In this document: one piece after another, positions 52,501 to 63,120 of the stretch | How the letters are laid out: every line of letters begins with the position of its first letter | Numbering within the stretch: position 1 is the stretch's first letter | Source of the DNA: Xestospongia muta | Taxonomy: Eukaryota; Porifera; Demospongiae; Haplosclerida; Petrosiidae | Direction: 5' to 3' | Assembly (NCBI GenBank): GCA_963693285.1 | Contig: OY848917.1 | Coordinates: 622,501 to 686,500 of the forward strand | Length of the DNA: 64,000 nt | Program-made: the position numbers and the translations under genes | The notes under the pieces: generated by a model | Database searches by the model: none | Seen by the model: the letters and a program-made list of their open reading frames with translations, nothing else | What the model was told of the DNA's origin: nothing

Positions 52501-53527
52501 TATAAGAATAATGATAATATTACTTTGATCCACTTACCTGCAGTATTTCTAGCTGTTGTAAGGAATAGAGCAATAGCTAACACATTGATTAAGAGTTTCA
52601 TCTTCTGACTGTATTATATATCTTATATAAATGAATCATTTTTATACTCTGTGTCAATGTTTGCCTCATTAAAGAAGAAACATAGTTCAAGTCTCATGAC
52701 ATTCATTTGTGTTACATATACATATACTTTGGTAGTCACAGTTGTAAAATCTATTATGTGTAGGTTCACAGTGCATGTTAACAACTATTGTCTCTCATTA
52801 GATACTGTATTTATGAATATATGAAAGTGACAAGAGGTCACATTAGTGTTCTTTTGATCCATTGGATAGTTACTGTTTGGCCATGGCTATATAACCCATT
52901 TCTGTTCATCTTAATTTTATTTGACCAAGTGACATAGTGGTATAGTTATAAGTAACCAGCTAGTATTCTGTATTGGACATGGTAGAATGAGGTGCTATTT
53001 CATTTCTGCACATAACCTCTTTATTGGCACAAAGAAAATCTTTTAGTTAATTTAACTGGTAGTAATACTCAGTCATCAGATATCCAACGTATTTCACAGT
53101 CCATGATGGTAGACTAGATGTTTCTATTGGTGTCATAACTTGTACCGGTTTTTTCTGTTTTGATGTTTCTCTTGATATTAGTGTCATGGCTATAGTTGTT
53201 TAAAACGTATTGCTAAGTTGTGGAGAGACTATTATACTACATGAATTACTAAATTAGAATTCAACAATAGTACAAACATTGGTCTATTAACAACATGGAA
53301 TGCATTGTGTTTGTTCTCTTTTTACATTATAATGCCTCTTTGTTAAGTTCATGTTAATAATTGTTTTTTGTTGTTTTCAGTTTGTCTTGCTTATAATAGT
53401 GGCTTTATTGGTATGTATATACGCTATTAAGAGCATTACACTTTACACTTTAGCAAAAGAACCAGTGTTTGAAAGGGTCAATTATGTGATAGGCTTGCAT
53501 AGCCTTGGTAGAGTTGACATATCTTGA
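43554..53527 (+). CDS. Inferred small membrane protein gene with a long intron holding collagen genes, 3 exons, 125 aa, unrecognised
   Basis: Exons 43554-43679, 46404-46508 and 53381-53527 are joined on the basis of phase 0 at every junction, GT-AG ends (GTAAGT, CAG; GTCAGT, TTTTCAG) and one continuous protein. Residues 1-42 are Trp/Arg-rich (YMEWLGGWREWARTRKRGRM), 43-77 amphipathic (WLDISKGIFELTEWHLIAKEW), and 78-101 a hydrophobic membrane segment (FVLLIIVALLVCIYAI). The first exon starts three bases before the ATG, so at least one untranslated exon lies upstream. Intron 1 (43680-46403) contains a minisatellite. Intron 2 (46509-53380) contains minus-strand collagen genes. The third exon is the least certain: a donor-like GTATGT inside it could mean further exons. 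No family recognised. Confidence 0.45.
46131..46270. repeat. Minisatellite, unit ACATGTACATGTATTAGTGG + TCTATACT
   Basis: About five imperfect units of 22-34 bp; the palindromic ACATGTACATGT core is lost in one unit. It lies in intron 1 of the small membrane-protein gene. Confidence 0.9.
46509..48039. other. Intronic / downstream of collagen gene A, nothing firm
   Basis: Several short frames at 46649-47118 and 47912-48196 (plus) are not supported; the latter is antisense to collagen gene A. A patch near 47560-47780 reads on the minus strand like a frameshifted retroelement piece but is too weak to call. Confidence 0.4.
48040..49269 (-). CDS. Short-chain collagen C4-like protein A, 2 exons, 271 aa
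   Basis: Exon 1 (49269-49200) encodes a signal peptide (MKDLVSIVSIALFLNIYAVKCAE); exon 2 (48785-48040) joins in phase and ends at a stop. After a Thr-rich linker with a Cys, 14 uninterrupted Gly-X-Y triplets begin at GRDGRDGLPGPQGPPG and end GERGPPGPT. They are followed by a C-terminal domain of ~170 residues (GGVVYTRWGRTICP, GGGANYLCLP, APCAVCYSSTK, MIPAKTTCPSSW, YVGYLMSE, CTGIPCPPY, CVVCTK). This architecture is that of sponge short-chain collagens, secreted trimeric proteins related to spongin and basal-layer collagens. A TATA box (TATAAATAG on the minus strand) lies at ~49333-49341, about 65 bp upstream. It lies antisense inside the proposed long intron of the plus-strand gene. Confidence 0.93.
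49270..49657 (-). promoter_or_regulatory. Promoter of collagen gene A and gap to copy B
   Basis: A TATAAATAG box on the minus strand (~49333-49341) precedes the ATG at 49269. The rest of this 390 bp gap shows nothing further. Confidence 0.5.
49658..50596 (-). pseudogene. Short-chain collagen C4-like copy B, frameshifted
   Basis: Signal exon 50596-50530 (MYKTVMLLIISLVATIFLEVSR) and the acceptor at 50412 look intact, and a TATATAAG box stands at ~50634-50641. Two breaks are visible. At the start of the collagen stretch (~50305-50330) two single-base losses relative to gene A shift the frame, so the frame entering as LQGRDEE does not continue as Gly-X-Y. Near 50015-50035 another shift separates the frame with CLPEDDPEF from the frame with NLYGTEYHF. 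The remaining C-terminal part runs clean to a stop at 49658 (YLACVVCTK). All other residues remain well conserved, so inactivation looks recent, unless the assembly has errors here. Confidence 0.8.
50597..51654. other. Gap between collagen copies B and C
   Basis: AT-rich, with the copy B promoter at its left end and the 3' flank of gene C at its right end. A short plus-strand frame at 51236-51424 is unsupported. Confidence 0.5.
51655..52601 (-). CDS. Short-chain collagen C4-like protein C, 2 exons, 261 aa
   Basis: Exon 1 (52601-52538) codes for the signal peptide MKLLINVLAIALFLTTARN; exon 2 (52376-51655) follows in phase. A short linker with TSGCTGDKTYIKILQ leads into 13 Gly-X-Y triplets (GLPGPQGPPGINGATG... 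to GERGLPGPT), one fewer than gene A through loss of a triplet. The C-terminal domain keeps all the Cys of the family (RTICPNNTG, NYLCLP, APCAVCYTSTK, TTCPISW, YECVD, TSCTGIPCPPY, NCVVCTK). It is the closest relative of gene A (RTICPN.TGSVLLYDGIMAAST in both). Its TATAAAAA box lies at ~52639-52646. Secreted; probably trimeric extracellular matrix. Confidence 0.93.
52602..53046. promoter_or_regulatory. Promoter of collagen gene C and upstream gap
   Basis: The minus-strand TATAAAAA at 52639-52646 is about 40 bp upstream of the ATG; the remainder shows nothing. Confidence 0.45.
53047..53161 (-). pseudogene. Relic of a collagen C4-like C-terminal domain
   Basis: About 37 codons match the middle of the C-terminal domain: KKPVQVMTPIETSSLPSWTV then KYVGYLMTE, against VQIMIPAKTTCPSSWTVEYVGYLMSE. 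The Cys is lost and a stop follows. No signal, collagen or end segments remain nearby. Confidence 0.7.
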
Positions 53528-55768
53528 GTGATAATATGAAAATAGAAATTATTTGATTAAACAATATATAAAGTCATGTTATGGCCACTCACTACTTTAT
53601 AAACTAATACATTGTGACGTCACCACATGAATATTTGTCACACTGAATATAAAATATTGCTTCTATGTTCTGCTCCTTGAGGTCTTTTTTCTCCATTTTC
53701 TTTTACATTTCCTCTTGCTCTCTATTTATTTTCCTCTTTACCATTTCTATGAGGAGTTATCTTTATCATCCTTTCCTTCCAAGTGTTTAATATTAGTTGT
53801 TTTACAACAGATGCTAAATTGAACAGCTATGAGGATAAAACAGGAGTGTCACTTGGTACTGAGATTTTTTATATTTTTTAAATGAAACTTAAAACTAATG
53901 ACATTCATAATTTGTTTCATTTTGATAAATTTCCTTATAAGGAAGTCTCTATTTATGTCCTCAAATTTAACAGCAGACAAGATGCATGCATTTACAATTA
54001 TCAATGGTGTAAAAGGCAAATATTGTTTAGAGAATAATATTTTAATACTATACAATAAAATTGGTGTTATTCACAGACGTAGCAATCACTAAACTAAACT
54101 TACTTTACCAGTCAAAGCACGAGAACTATTTTTGTGACGTTAAAGTTAAGAAACAAGAGTTAATGCAATATTTATTTATCTGAACTCAAAACACAGACAA
54201 AAACACTTCTCTATGTTTCTTCTTTTGGCTTCATTTAGCCCTACCATAACTTTTTAGTTATTAATTTCTTCTCCTTATATGTACATGTACATGTATATGT
54301 ACATTACAGTACTCTCACAATATATTATATGAGAGTGTTTTCTTAATAACATTATTTATATTGGCTTGCTTTGCTTATGCTTAGGTTGCAATAGTTTGGA
54401 TGTCTTTCTATCTAGGTTTCATTGCTACAGCACCTTGAATGGTCATAATTTTTGAAATGCCGGTTTTTCAACTAGCATTCAGTCTAAAATATCAAAGGGC
54501 TAAAAATTAAAAAATATAACAACCAAAATCAGGAACCTAACCCAACTGGAAACATCTTGCTGACCCTTTATTCTAAGAGACAGCTTGTGGTACTCATGCT
54601 CTGTGTTTTATTGAATAGCAAGAAAAGCCAAATAATAATTAGAATGATGCACATGCTAAAAATTCAATAAGGAATAAGGAATTGTAACTCATCAACTGGA
54701 TTGTTAATTGGAAATTTTCAACTCTCAAATGTAATTGGAAAGTAGAAATGGAAGTCTCCCCTTGGCTTGCATACTTTTCATATGTTGTGCATATAATATA
54801 CAATCACTGACCTTTAGCATGACAATTATAATTTGTTTGTTTTGGTAAGAACGAAGTGTTAGTTCCTAATGAGACAATCCTATTCTGACAAGAGTAAAGT
54901 AAAATAACTGTTACATGGAAATGTTACTCTAATTAAACAAAGGATGTTTTGACATTGAGGTGTTATTATTTGACCATAAAGGAAAATCTATTGCAGTTTG
55001 ATGTGTAATCAAAAGTGTTTGGACACAAAAGTACTTGTGAACTGTGACATCAAAGTGTTATCACTTGGGCTAGTTATATTGAATGAAGTTATTGATCTGC
55101 TAACAATGTAAACAAGACATTTTGTCAAGGATAGTGTACGTGTACAATATGTTGTCTTCTCCATTTTTGTATTCCTTCTATTTTTATAATTCTAAAAGTA
55201 AACTTCCATTTCATCTGTGACATTATTTTGTGTAGAACAGTTATATCTACATGTTCATACAAAACATCCGTGGCACTAATATAATTGTGTGTATATAATA
55301 TAAGTGACTGATAACAAAGTGTAATAGTTGGTATGACTTAATACATAGTGCGTCCAAAATATTTTCAATTAATAAATCAGACATGAAAACATTGTCAGTT
55401 AACTTTGTTTTATTTTTCACTTCATACATGGAATGCTGGTTTTTCAGGGATTTCACGAAATGCTAAAAAACCTCTTAAGAAATTCGAAGTTAATTAAGTA
55501 ATTTGAAACTACATTTAGCAGAACTTGAGACATATGACCTGTCTTAAGGAAAAACGTTTGTTTGGTGGTGGGTGTACCACACTGGTCTGGCCAAAACTTG
55601 ACCAACCAGACAGTCTGCTACAGCTTTATATAACTATCAAAGTCATAACAATCAAATCATTAATATGTAAAATTCATAACAAAATTATTTATTAAATTGA
55701 AGGGATACTTAACTTTTGTTATTACATTGGGTTAGTTAAGGTTACAATACAGGATCAAGTTCATGTCT
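53528..55768. other. Gap before collagen gene D; carries an array-flank repeat
   Basis: No gene found. Around 54800-54905 the words CAATCACTGACCTTTAGCAT and CTAATGAGACAA occur, which recur near 57072, 60457 and 63880 beside the other copies, marking the duplication unit. Confidence 0.5.
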
Positions 55769-56655
55769 TTACTTGGTGCACACAGCGCAAGTAATATACT
55801 TGTTAGTGGCATAAGGTGGACAAGGAATTCCAGTGCATGTAGCAGTGACATGATAGAGTGATGCACCTTTAACATTACCAGCACCACCTGGAACAGGTTC
55901 ACCATCTTTATCAACGCAAATGTAGTCTTTGTTGCTTTTGGAATTACGGTGTGCAGTCATCAGATATCCAGCATATTCTACAGTCCATGATGATGGGCAA
56001 GTAGTTTTTGCTGGTATCATAATTTGAACTGCTTTTTTTGAAGTATAACATACTGCACATGGAACATTGTCATTTTGTGATACTGACTGTATAATCGGTG
56101 ACTCGTATTCTGTTCCATATAGAAATGTCTGGCTACCTTTGTAAGTAGTACTTAGATATTCTGGATCTTCTTCAGGAAGACATAGATAGTTTACTCCTCC
56201 TCCGTAGTTATCATGATATTCGCTAACAACTCTTCCTTCATAAAGTACCGTGGTACCAGTTATGATATTTGAGCAACTGTCTTTTCCCCAATGAGTATAT
56301 ACCACACCTCCTCTTGGTGGTCCAGGAGGTCCTCTTTTTCCTTGTTCTCCTTTCTCTCCCCTTCGACCCATTGGTCCATCTTTTCCATTTTTACCATTAC
56401 GACCAGGTGGTCCTTGAGGTCCTGGTAACCCATCTCTTCCATCTCGACCTTGTAATACTTTAATATAAGTATTGTTACCAATCCAGCCACCTTTGATAGG
56501 CATTGATGATGTTGACTTGTTTGAGACTGCAAATAAAGAATAATAGAATTATTGAAAATTGCTAAACATTGTTATATTGATCTACCTTTATTTGCCACTA
56601 CTTCATAATACTGAGCAGCAACTAGGACGATGAAAATAACCATAGCTCTTTTCAT
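55769..56655 (-). CDS. Short-chain collagen C4-like protein D, 2 exons, 275 aa
   Basis: Exon 1 (56655-56586) is a signal peptide (MKRAMVIFIVLVAAQYYEVVA); exon 2 (56526-55769) completes 276 codons with stop. There are 15 Gly-X-Y triplets (GLPGPQGPPGRNGKNGKDG... to GKRGPPGPP), very basic in the middle (GRRGEKGEQGKRG). The C-terminal domain has THWGKDSCSN, GGGVNYLCLPEEDPEYLSTT, FLYGTEYESPI, VPCAVCYTSKK, YICVDKDGEPVPGGAGN and TCTGIPCPPY, ending CAVCTK. The EEDPEYL.TTYKG and LYGTEYE parts put it in one subgroup with gene F and copies B and E, apart from A and C. A CTATAAAAGG box lies at 56746-56755, ~90 bp upstream. Confidence 0.94.
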
Positions 56656-56760
56656 TGTGGCTCTGATGTATACAAATAACTAGATGTTGTAATCACTCAG
56701 CTTTCAATGAAGGAAATATCTAGAGTATCGCTGCCTTGTCTGCATCCTTTTATAGTTGGT
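56656..56760 (-). promoter_or_regulatory. Core promoter of collagen gene D
   Basis: On the minus strand CTATAAAAGG is followed by ATGCAGACAAGGCAGCGATA and then AGATATTTCCTTCATTGAAA. The same string, with few changes, stands before gene F and copy G. Its position ~30 bp before the GCAGCG region and ~90 bp before the ATG fits a TATA box with a conserved start-site region. Confidence 0.7.
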
Positions 56761-57877
56761 AGTTTGACATTTAGATTATAACAGTAGTCATGTTATAGTT
56801 CACATATTCATGTGTCTAGGTCTAATTTATGATATTCATGATGTCTTTGTTATATAAATGTTGTATTGTAAGGTGCATCATTATATTTTGATATAATGTC
56901 ATTAATGAGAGACAGTTATTATAAAACAAGTAGAGAAAGAGAAGTGTGACTAAATCACACACACACACACACACACATAGACAGACACAAATGTGAGAGA
57001 TTTTGATGCACTGGTTTGCACTTAGCAATTATTAATATCTGAGCAACAAGACTCTGTACTTTATTGTGCACCTCATGTAGAATCACTGACCTTTAACACT
57101 ATCATATATTGTAGTACTAGGCATTCTTGAAGTGTCTGTTTCTAATGAGATAAAAGCTATTGTGAGAAGAGTAAAGTATACCATTATATGATGGTGGTAA
57201 ACCAAACATGTTGTGAAGTTGAAGTGTTGCTATTTACTTATAAATGAGAATTTATTGTTAGTTTGAGGTGTCATTCATCGTATGTATGTGAAATACCAAA
57301 ATACTTGTAACTGTGAGTTTGATAAAGGTATTGCCAGGACTGATCTGTAAACAAGACATCTGTTGTTAATGATAATGTACGTTGTCAAGTAGAATAATCC
57401 AATAATTCTTCTGTATATAATCTAACTGACCAGTATCAAGGTGTAATAGTTAATATGGCTTAGTACATGGTACATACTGTAGCAAACGTTTGAATGAATT
57501 AATTGTTCACAAGGCATGTTTTTTTTATTTCACACACTAATCATTCATTTTTCAAGGATTTCACAAAATACTTGAACTTTGTAAACTTCTTGGGACATTA
57601 AATGAGAAAAAATACTTTGGAACTACATCTAGCAGAACTTGAGCCATATGATCTTAGTTTAAAAATAAGTTTTATGTAGTGTGTGTGGCAAATGTTGTGA
57701 GATTCAGACCCAATTCTAACCAATCAGACATCTTATATAATATCAAATTACTAAAAAGAAGAATTTGTAAAATTTCAGCACAAAATGTTATTTAATGAAT
57801 TTAAAAAAGACAGTCCTAACTTTTTTGTTATTACATCAAGCTAGTTTAGGTTGTAATACAGGATTAACAACATGTCT
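56761..57877. other. Gap between collagen gene D and copy E
   Basis: No gene. It includes a (CA)n run at 56956-56978 and the array-flank words near 57072-57180. Confidence 0.55.
56956..56978. repeat. (CA)n microsatellite
   Basis: About 11 CA units; a shorter CA run stands at the matching place in the next unit (~60319). Confidence 0.9.
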
Positions 57878-59625
57878 TTACTTAGTACACACAACACAGG
57901 TGATATACATCTTAGTAGCATAAGGTGGACAAGGAATTCCTGTACATGTAGCAATTACATGAGTAATGCACCATTAGCACTACCAGCACTACCTGGAACA
58001 AGTTCACCATCTTTATCAACACAAATGTAGTCTTTGTTGTTTTGTGATTGTATTGTTCAGTCATCAGATATCCAACAGATAAAATTGAGACTGTTTAACC
58101 TTTTCTTGAAGTCTGAGTCCATGTCTGGCCACCATACATAATTATGAGCAAGGTTTTTAATTTTGGACATACCACTGTGTATTTCATGTAACTTGTTCAT
58201 AAGGAATCATGAACTTTAGGAGTGACAACAATACAAGATCCCCAAAGGAGACAATACTTCTCTAGCAAGATCTGAAGTTTGAGATAGTTGATTTCTTTCC
58301 AGTCTATTCAAAATTTGTGTAACCAGTCTCTTCCAAAGAGTGAGGGAACTTCTCCAGGTACCACAAAGAAGGGGAATACTTCTTGCACCTTTTCTTTTAT
58401 TTTGTGGTGATGCACAGACTGCCTAGCATTTTCAATTGCTCCCCAGCATATGTTGTTTTGTGTCAGATAGTTGGATGGGTGGATATGATTCAGTCCAGAG
58501 AATCACTGATAGAGATTGCTGTACCTGTGTCAACCTGCATCTACAAGTTCTGTTCCATACATACCAGGATATGCATTTTCCTAATATCCAAATTGAACAT
58601 TTAGTAAAGCTCTTCCATTGATGATGGACAGGTAACCAGATGTTTTTCTTTAAAGTGGATCTGTGAGATGTAGGCATGCTTTGACAGGCCTTAAACAAGT
58701 GACTCCTCTTATGCAATGATAACAGATAATCTTGAAATGGCAAGTACTAGCTAGATGAGTTCCACCACAATGATACCATGTAGGTGAAGTTTTAGGAGTA
58801 GAGATACACATGTGGTTTTTAGCTAAGAACATGGACAGGGGATAGAGACATTGTGGTCCTTCGGGTCCTTCAAAGGTCTGTGGTATCCTTATCAGCAGAC
58901 TCCAGAGCTTGAGTTATATCCAGTGCTTTTTGGAAGGTAAGATCAGCTTCACTCAATCAAATGTTGTTTATATCACAGTTTTGTCTCTTAAGATCTTGTT
59001 GATGGTTTCTACAAAGTTACAAAATTGAGTGAGCTGTGTTAGTGCTATGACAAATGTAAGATTGACTCTCCCTGTTGATGAACACTCTGATAAACATGTA
59101 TCATTCCATTATAATTGATATTTTTGGGTAATAGTGCCTGTGTACCTGAGTAATGATGTCTTTGTAAGACAGAACTTCAGGAGGGTCTGGAGCTGCCTGG
59201 TTGTAGATGAGCTTATAATACACTTCTGGATCACAGAAACATGGAAAATGGACCTTTTTTATTTGATCTTGAACAACATTAACAGAGAGTAAAAATCCAG
59301 TCGTTCCATATATGAACTCCAACTATCTTACTAAGTATCAAAGGTAGAAATGCTCTATACCAACTTTACCTCACCAATGTAATATTGTAAAAAGGGATCC
59401 TGTTTTTCCTCATTCTCGTTTCCCTTTTCTTTGACCCATTGCTTAATCTTGTCCATTTTTATCATCATTGTTGCCAGTCCAGCCACCTTTGATATGCATA
59501 GGTGATGTTGATCTGATTGAGATTGCTATTTAAGAATAATGGAATTATTGAAAACTATTAAACATTGTTATACTAACCTACCTTTATTTCCAACTACTTC
59601 ATAATACATAGCAGGAACTAGCTGT
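57878..59625 (-). pseudogene. Collagen C4-like copy E, decayed and split by a retrotransposon remnant
   Basis: The end of the C-terminal domain survives at 57878-58075 (matching DYICVDKDGE... GIPCPPYATK.Y...CVVCTK at DNA level, with indels). The start survives at ~59390-59530 (broken collagen stretch and the linker matching gene D's SSMPIKGGW part) and the signal exon at ~59577-59622. About 1.3 kb of foreign sequence separates the halves. The middle of the gene, including most Gly-X-Y triplets and half of the C-terminal domain, is missing. Confidence 0.75.
58076..59389 (-). mobile_element. Ty3/Gypsy-type LTR retrotransposon remnant
   Basis: In minus-strand order: a gag-like piece (59322 to ~59100, with APDPPEVLSYKDIITQVHRH and HYYPK); two CCHC-type zinc-knuckle pieces (~58830-58690, WYHCGGTHLASTC and CYHCHKRSHLFKAC across a frameshift); an aspartic protease motif (VDTGTAISI, ~58540); the protease-RT linker (PSLFGRDWLHKF..DWKEI, ~58350-58290); and an integrase zinc-binding-domain end (GMSKIKNLAHNYVWWPDMD, ~58180-58110). 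Reverse transcriptase and RNase H are missing, and frameshifts and stops are frequent. No LTRs identified. Non-functional. Confidence 0.75.
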
Positions 59626-61523
59626 ATTTAATTCATGAATTCATAATAACTTAATTATATAAAAGTTGTATTGTAAGTTACATCATTATGATGTAATGTC
59701 AAATGAGGTGACAAAATGAGAAAGAAGTAGTAAACCAACTGTCATGATATACAATGTAATAAACACATATAATGCCATTGGCACTTGTAGAATGACCGTT
59801 ATCATAACTCAGTTTGATTACATAGAATGAATATAACTGTTTGCTTGGAAAGGGTACTAATGGCAGGTAAAACTGCTTACTATATAATTCAATCTAGATC
59901 CTGCACCATCAAAAAGCCACGAGGCAGGCAACTTTAGCTGAACAGTCTTTGCAAGCAACCACACCTACCTGCTGTATCAGCAATTTAGTAATAGTTAGTA
60001 ACTAAATTATTAAATTATTAAAGATATTTAGATATTCAGAGTTTGTCTTGTGCAGTGATAGGCTATATTTAATGATAAATGGAGCTTTGACCTCCTAGCC
60101 TCTCCAGGATGTAATCTTTATAGTTTGTAGCATAATTTCTGTATACCTAGGTTTTAACTTAGTCTTTGAGTGTACACACTGCTCTTTTAATTGTCTTTTT
60201 TCCTTTCTTTAACTTCATTGCATTGCTAAACTTCAAATAAGCGTTTCTTTGTGAATACAACTTAACTCATCCTTTGGTTTCAGATTCCAGTAAAGGAGTT
60301 ATTCCTAAGTGTGACTGGATCACACACACATACACATATAGAAAGAAAGGTGGCATTTAGTTTCATTGTTCAGATTAATTGCCTAAGTTACTTGGCAATT
60401 ATTAATAACTAAGCAACAAGACTGCTCTTTATATATAGTTTATATCATGTACAATCACTGACCTTTTACATTATCATATATTGTAATACTAGGTTTTCAT
60501 AAAAAGTTTGTTCTAATGAGACAAAAGGTATTATGAAGAAGATAAGACAAAATATACTCTACATAGAGGTAGTATTCTACTATGTTTTGACATTGAGGTG
60601 TTACTATTTTATCATTAAAAAAATTATAGTGAGTTTGAGGTGTAATCATAACTGTTCGGAGACAGAAATCTTTGTGAGCTGAGATATCAAAATGTTATCA
60701 TGTAGGCTGGTTTTATAAGTCAATATATTACTTTACTAACTAATTATTAGTAGTTTACATTGATAGAATACTCTGGAATCCAAAACTCACATGAACTACT
60801 CACTGTCTATATATACATATATATATATATATGTATATTGTTTTGTTGTAATAGCTTATAATAGTATATCATGCCAACAAAATTATTTAATCACATGAAC
60901 TTTAGATTCCATAGTAATCCAAATATATAAACTATGAGTCTCCATTATTTAAGGTAGATGTTATTGGTATATATAACCAATGTACATCATTTGTTTATAT
61001 CCACTAGATGTATTAACCAATGTACATCATTTGTTTATATCCACTAGATGTATAGATATTGATGGTAAACAATTAATTTCTGTTGTCATAATAATATAAC
61101 TTAATAGTTTATTTTGATGGCTAATATAGTCAATTAATACTGACTTCTCACATTATAATTTTTATAAATCCTTTTCCCCTTAAAATGTAATTTACATTTC
61201 TGACACTATTCTATTTAGAATAGAGCACTTGTAATTGTTTCTCTTAAAGAGAAACAGTTTGTTATTTCTTCAGAGCACACACTACTATAGTAACAGCATC
61301 CTTGTTCTAATTTGAACAAATTACAATAAAAGAAAATACCATATACCAGCGATGAATGATTGTGTTAATTATATTTATAGCCATCATTATTGGATAATTA
61401 AAGTTATGAATATATAAAAAGAGTTCCAAACAAAAATTCTTTACTAGAATAACAACAATACTAGTTATTACAAAGTTATCAATAAGGTTTATTACAACAT
61501 TGTATCAAATACAAGTTGTACAT
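59626..61523. other. Gap between copy E and collagen gene F
   Basis: No gene. It carries array-flank words near 60457-60550. A stretch near 59905-60000 (CATCAAAAAGCCACGAGGCA...) is matched near 63735-63810. It also holds a TA-rich palindrome (~60804-60836) and a 40 bp tandem duplication at 60975-61053. Confidence 0.55.
60975..61053. repeat. 40 bp direct tandem duplication
   Basis: Two adjacent copies of AACCAATGTACATCATTTGT + TTATATCCACTAGATGTAT. Confidence 0.9.
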
Positions 61524-62426
61524 TTACTTGCTACACACAACACAGGCGATATACTTGTTATTTTCATAAGGTGGACAAGGAATTCCAGTACATCTCGCAG
61601 TGACATGATAGAGTGATGCACCATTAACGTTACCAGCACTACCTGGAACAGGTTGACCATCTTTATCGACACAAATGTAATCTTTGTTGTTTCTATTACT
61701 GTAGTGTGCAGTCATCAGATATCCATTATATATTGCAGTCCATGTCTTGTCTGGGCACTTAGTTTTAGCTGGTATCATAACTTGAACCTTTTTTTTTGCT
61801 GTATAACATACTGCACATGGGACATTGTCATCTTTTGATACTGATGATATGATTGGTTCTTCGTATTCAGTTCCATATAGATATGCCTGGTCACCCTTAT
61901 ATGTAGAATTGAGATATTCGGGATCTTTTTCAGGAAGACAAAGATATTTGCCGCCTCCTCCAAAATAATTGTAAAATTCACTAGCAACTCTTCCTGCATA
62001 AACTAGCTCGGCACTAGTAGTAACATTAATGCAACTATCACTTTTGATGTTTGAGCAACTGTCTTTTCCCCAATGAGTATATACTATGCCTCCACATTTT
62101 GGTCCAGGAGGTCCTCTTTTTCCTTCATCTCCTTTTTCTCCCTTTGGTCCTCTTGATCCATTTCTTCCATCAATACCATCAATACCAGGTGGCCCTTGAA
62201 GTCCTTCTGTCCCATTTCTACCATCTCGACCTTTTAATGTCATAGTAAGATTATTGTTATCATCAGTACACCAGCGACTGGCATAATAGATAGGCGTAGG
62301 TGATGATGACTTCACTGAGACAACAAATAAAGAATAAGGAAGAATGTCTTATGCAAATACTAACCTACCTTTAATTGTAACTGCTAGGAGGATAAAAATA
62401 ACCACAACTACCTTCATTGTAGGCAT
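61524..62426 (-). CDS. Short-chain collagen C4-like protein F, 2 exons, 282 aa
   Basis: Exon 1 (62426-62369) encodes the signal peptide (MPTMKVVVVIFILLAVTIK; the second Met at 62417 matches the MK start of the sister genes). Exon 2 (62314-61524) follows in phase, 283 codons with stop. The linker has SRWCTDDNNN, then 15 Gly-X-Y triplets (GRDGRNGTEGLQGPPGIDG... to GKRGPPGPK). The C-terminal domain has an insert of about 10 residues with an extra Cys pair (SCSNIKSDSCINVTTSAEL) compared with gene D, then the usual motifs through CVVCSK. Subgroup with D (EKDPEYLNSTYKG, LYGTEYEEPI). The TATA position reads CTACAAAAGG, one substitution from gene D. Confidence 0.93.
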
Positions 62427-62515
62427 TGTTGTGTATAAGCAAAGAAATCACTCAGCTTTCAAAGAAAAAACTGTGTGCATGCAGTAGCCTTGTCTGCTTC
62501 CTTTTGTAGTTGATA
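62427..62515 (-). promoter_or_regulatory. Core promoter of collagen gene F, TATA box variant
   Basis: CTACAAAAGGAAGCAGACAA on the minus strand (~62490-62509) aligns with the TATA region of gene D but has TACAAAA in place of TATAAAA. Confidence 0.6.
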
Positions 62516-63120
62516 GCTTGACCTTTAGTTTTGACCAATGCTATGTTATAGTTGACATAGTCATGTGCTCTACTATTACTATATCTACTATATCTGTTAT
62601 GTTAGGTAGCTTTTGATGACCTTATTATATAAATATTGTATTGTAAGCTAATATCACTCCACATTTTGCTGATGTCATGTCATATAAGGTAACAGTTATT
62701 ATAGACTAAAGGGTAGATTATGAGTAACATTTTTGGACAGTAAGCCATTTCTTTTCAGAAAGCTAATGTTCAGAATCTTGTTTTCTTCAGACCATTTAAC
62801 AAGAATTCTGTATTATGTAAAGAAACCCTCACTTCTGTCTGGATTTAAGTAATACAATAAGAATAGTGTGATAGAAATTTCTTTTGGATGCAGAATTTGC
62901 CTATTTTAAACAAATGACTCGTCATTATACATTTTCTCAAGAATTAGCTTGTTTTCCTTGTATACAATGCTTCATGCAGTGTTTTGATTGGACTACATTG
63001 TTTGGTGTTTATATTGACCAGTTATATGCTTAATTGTATGTTCAAATCTTTTGTTTGTGACATAAATTTATAATTTGACCAAAATGACTATTACGATTAA
63101 ATTCTATACTCCATTAAAAA
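62516..63120. other. Gap between collagen gene F and copy G
   Basis: No gene or element recognised. Confidence 0.55.
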
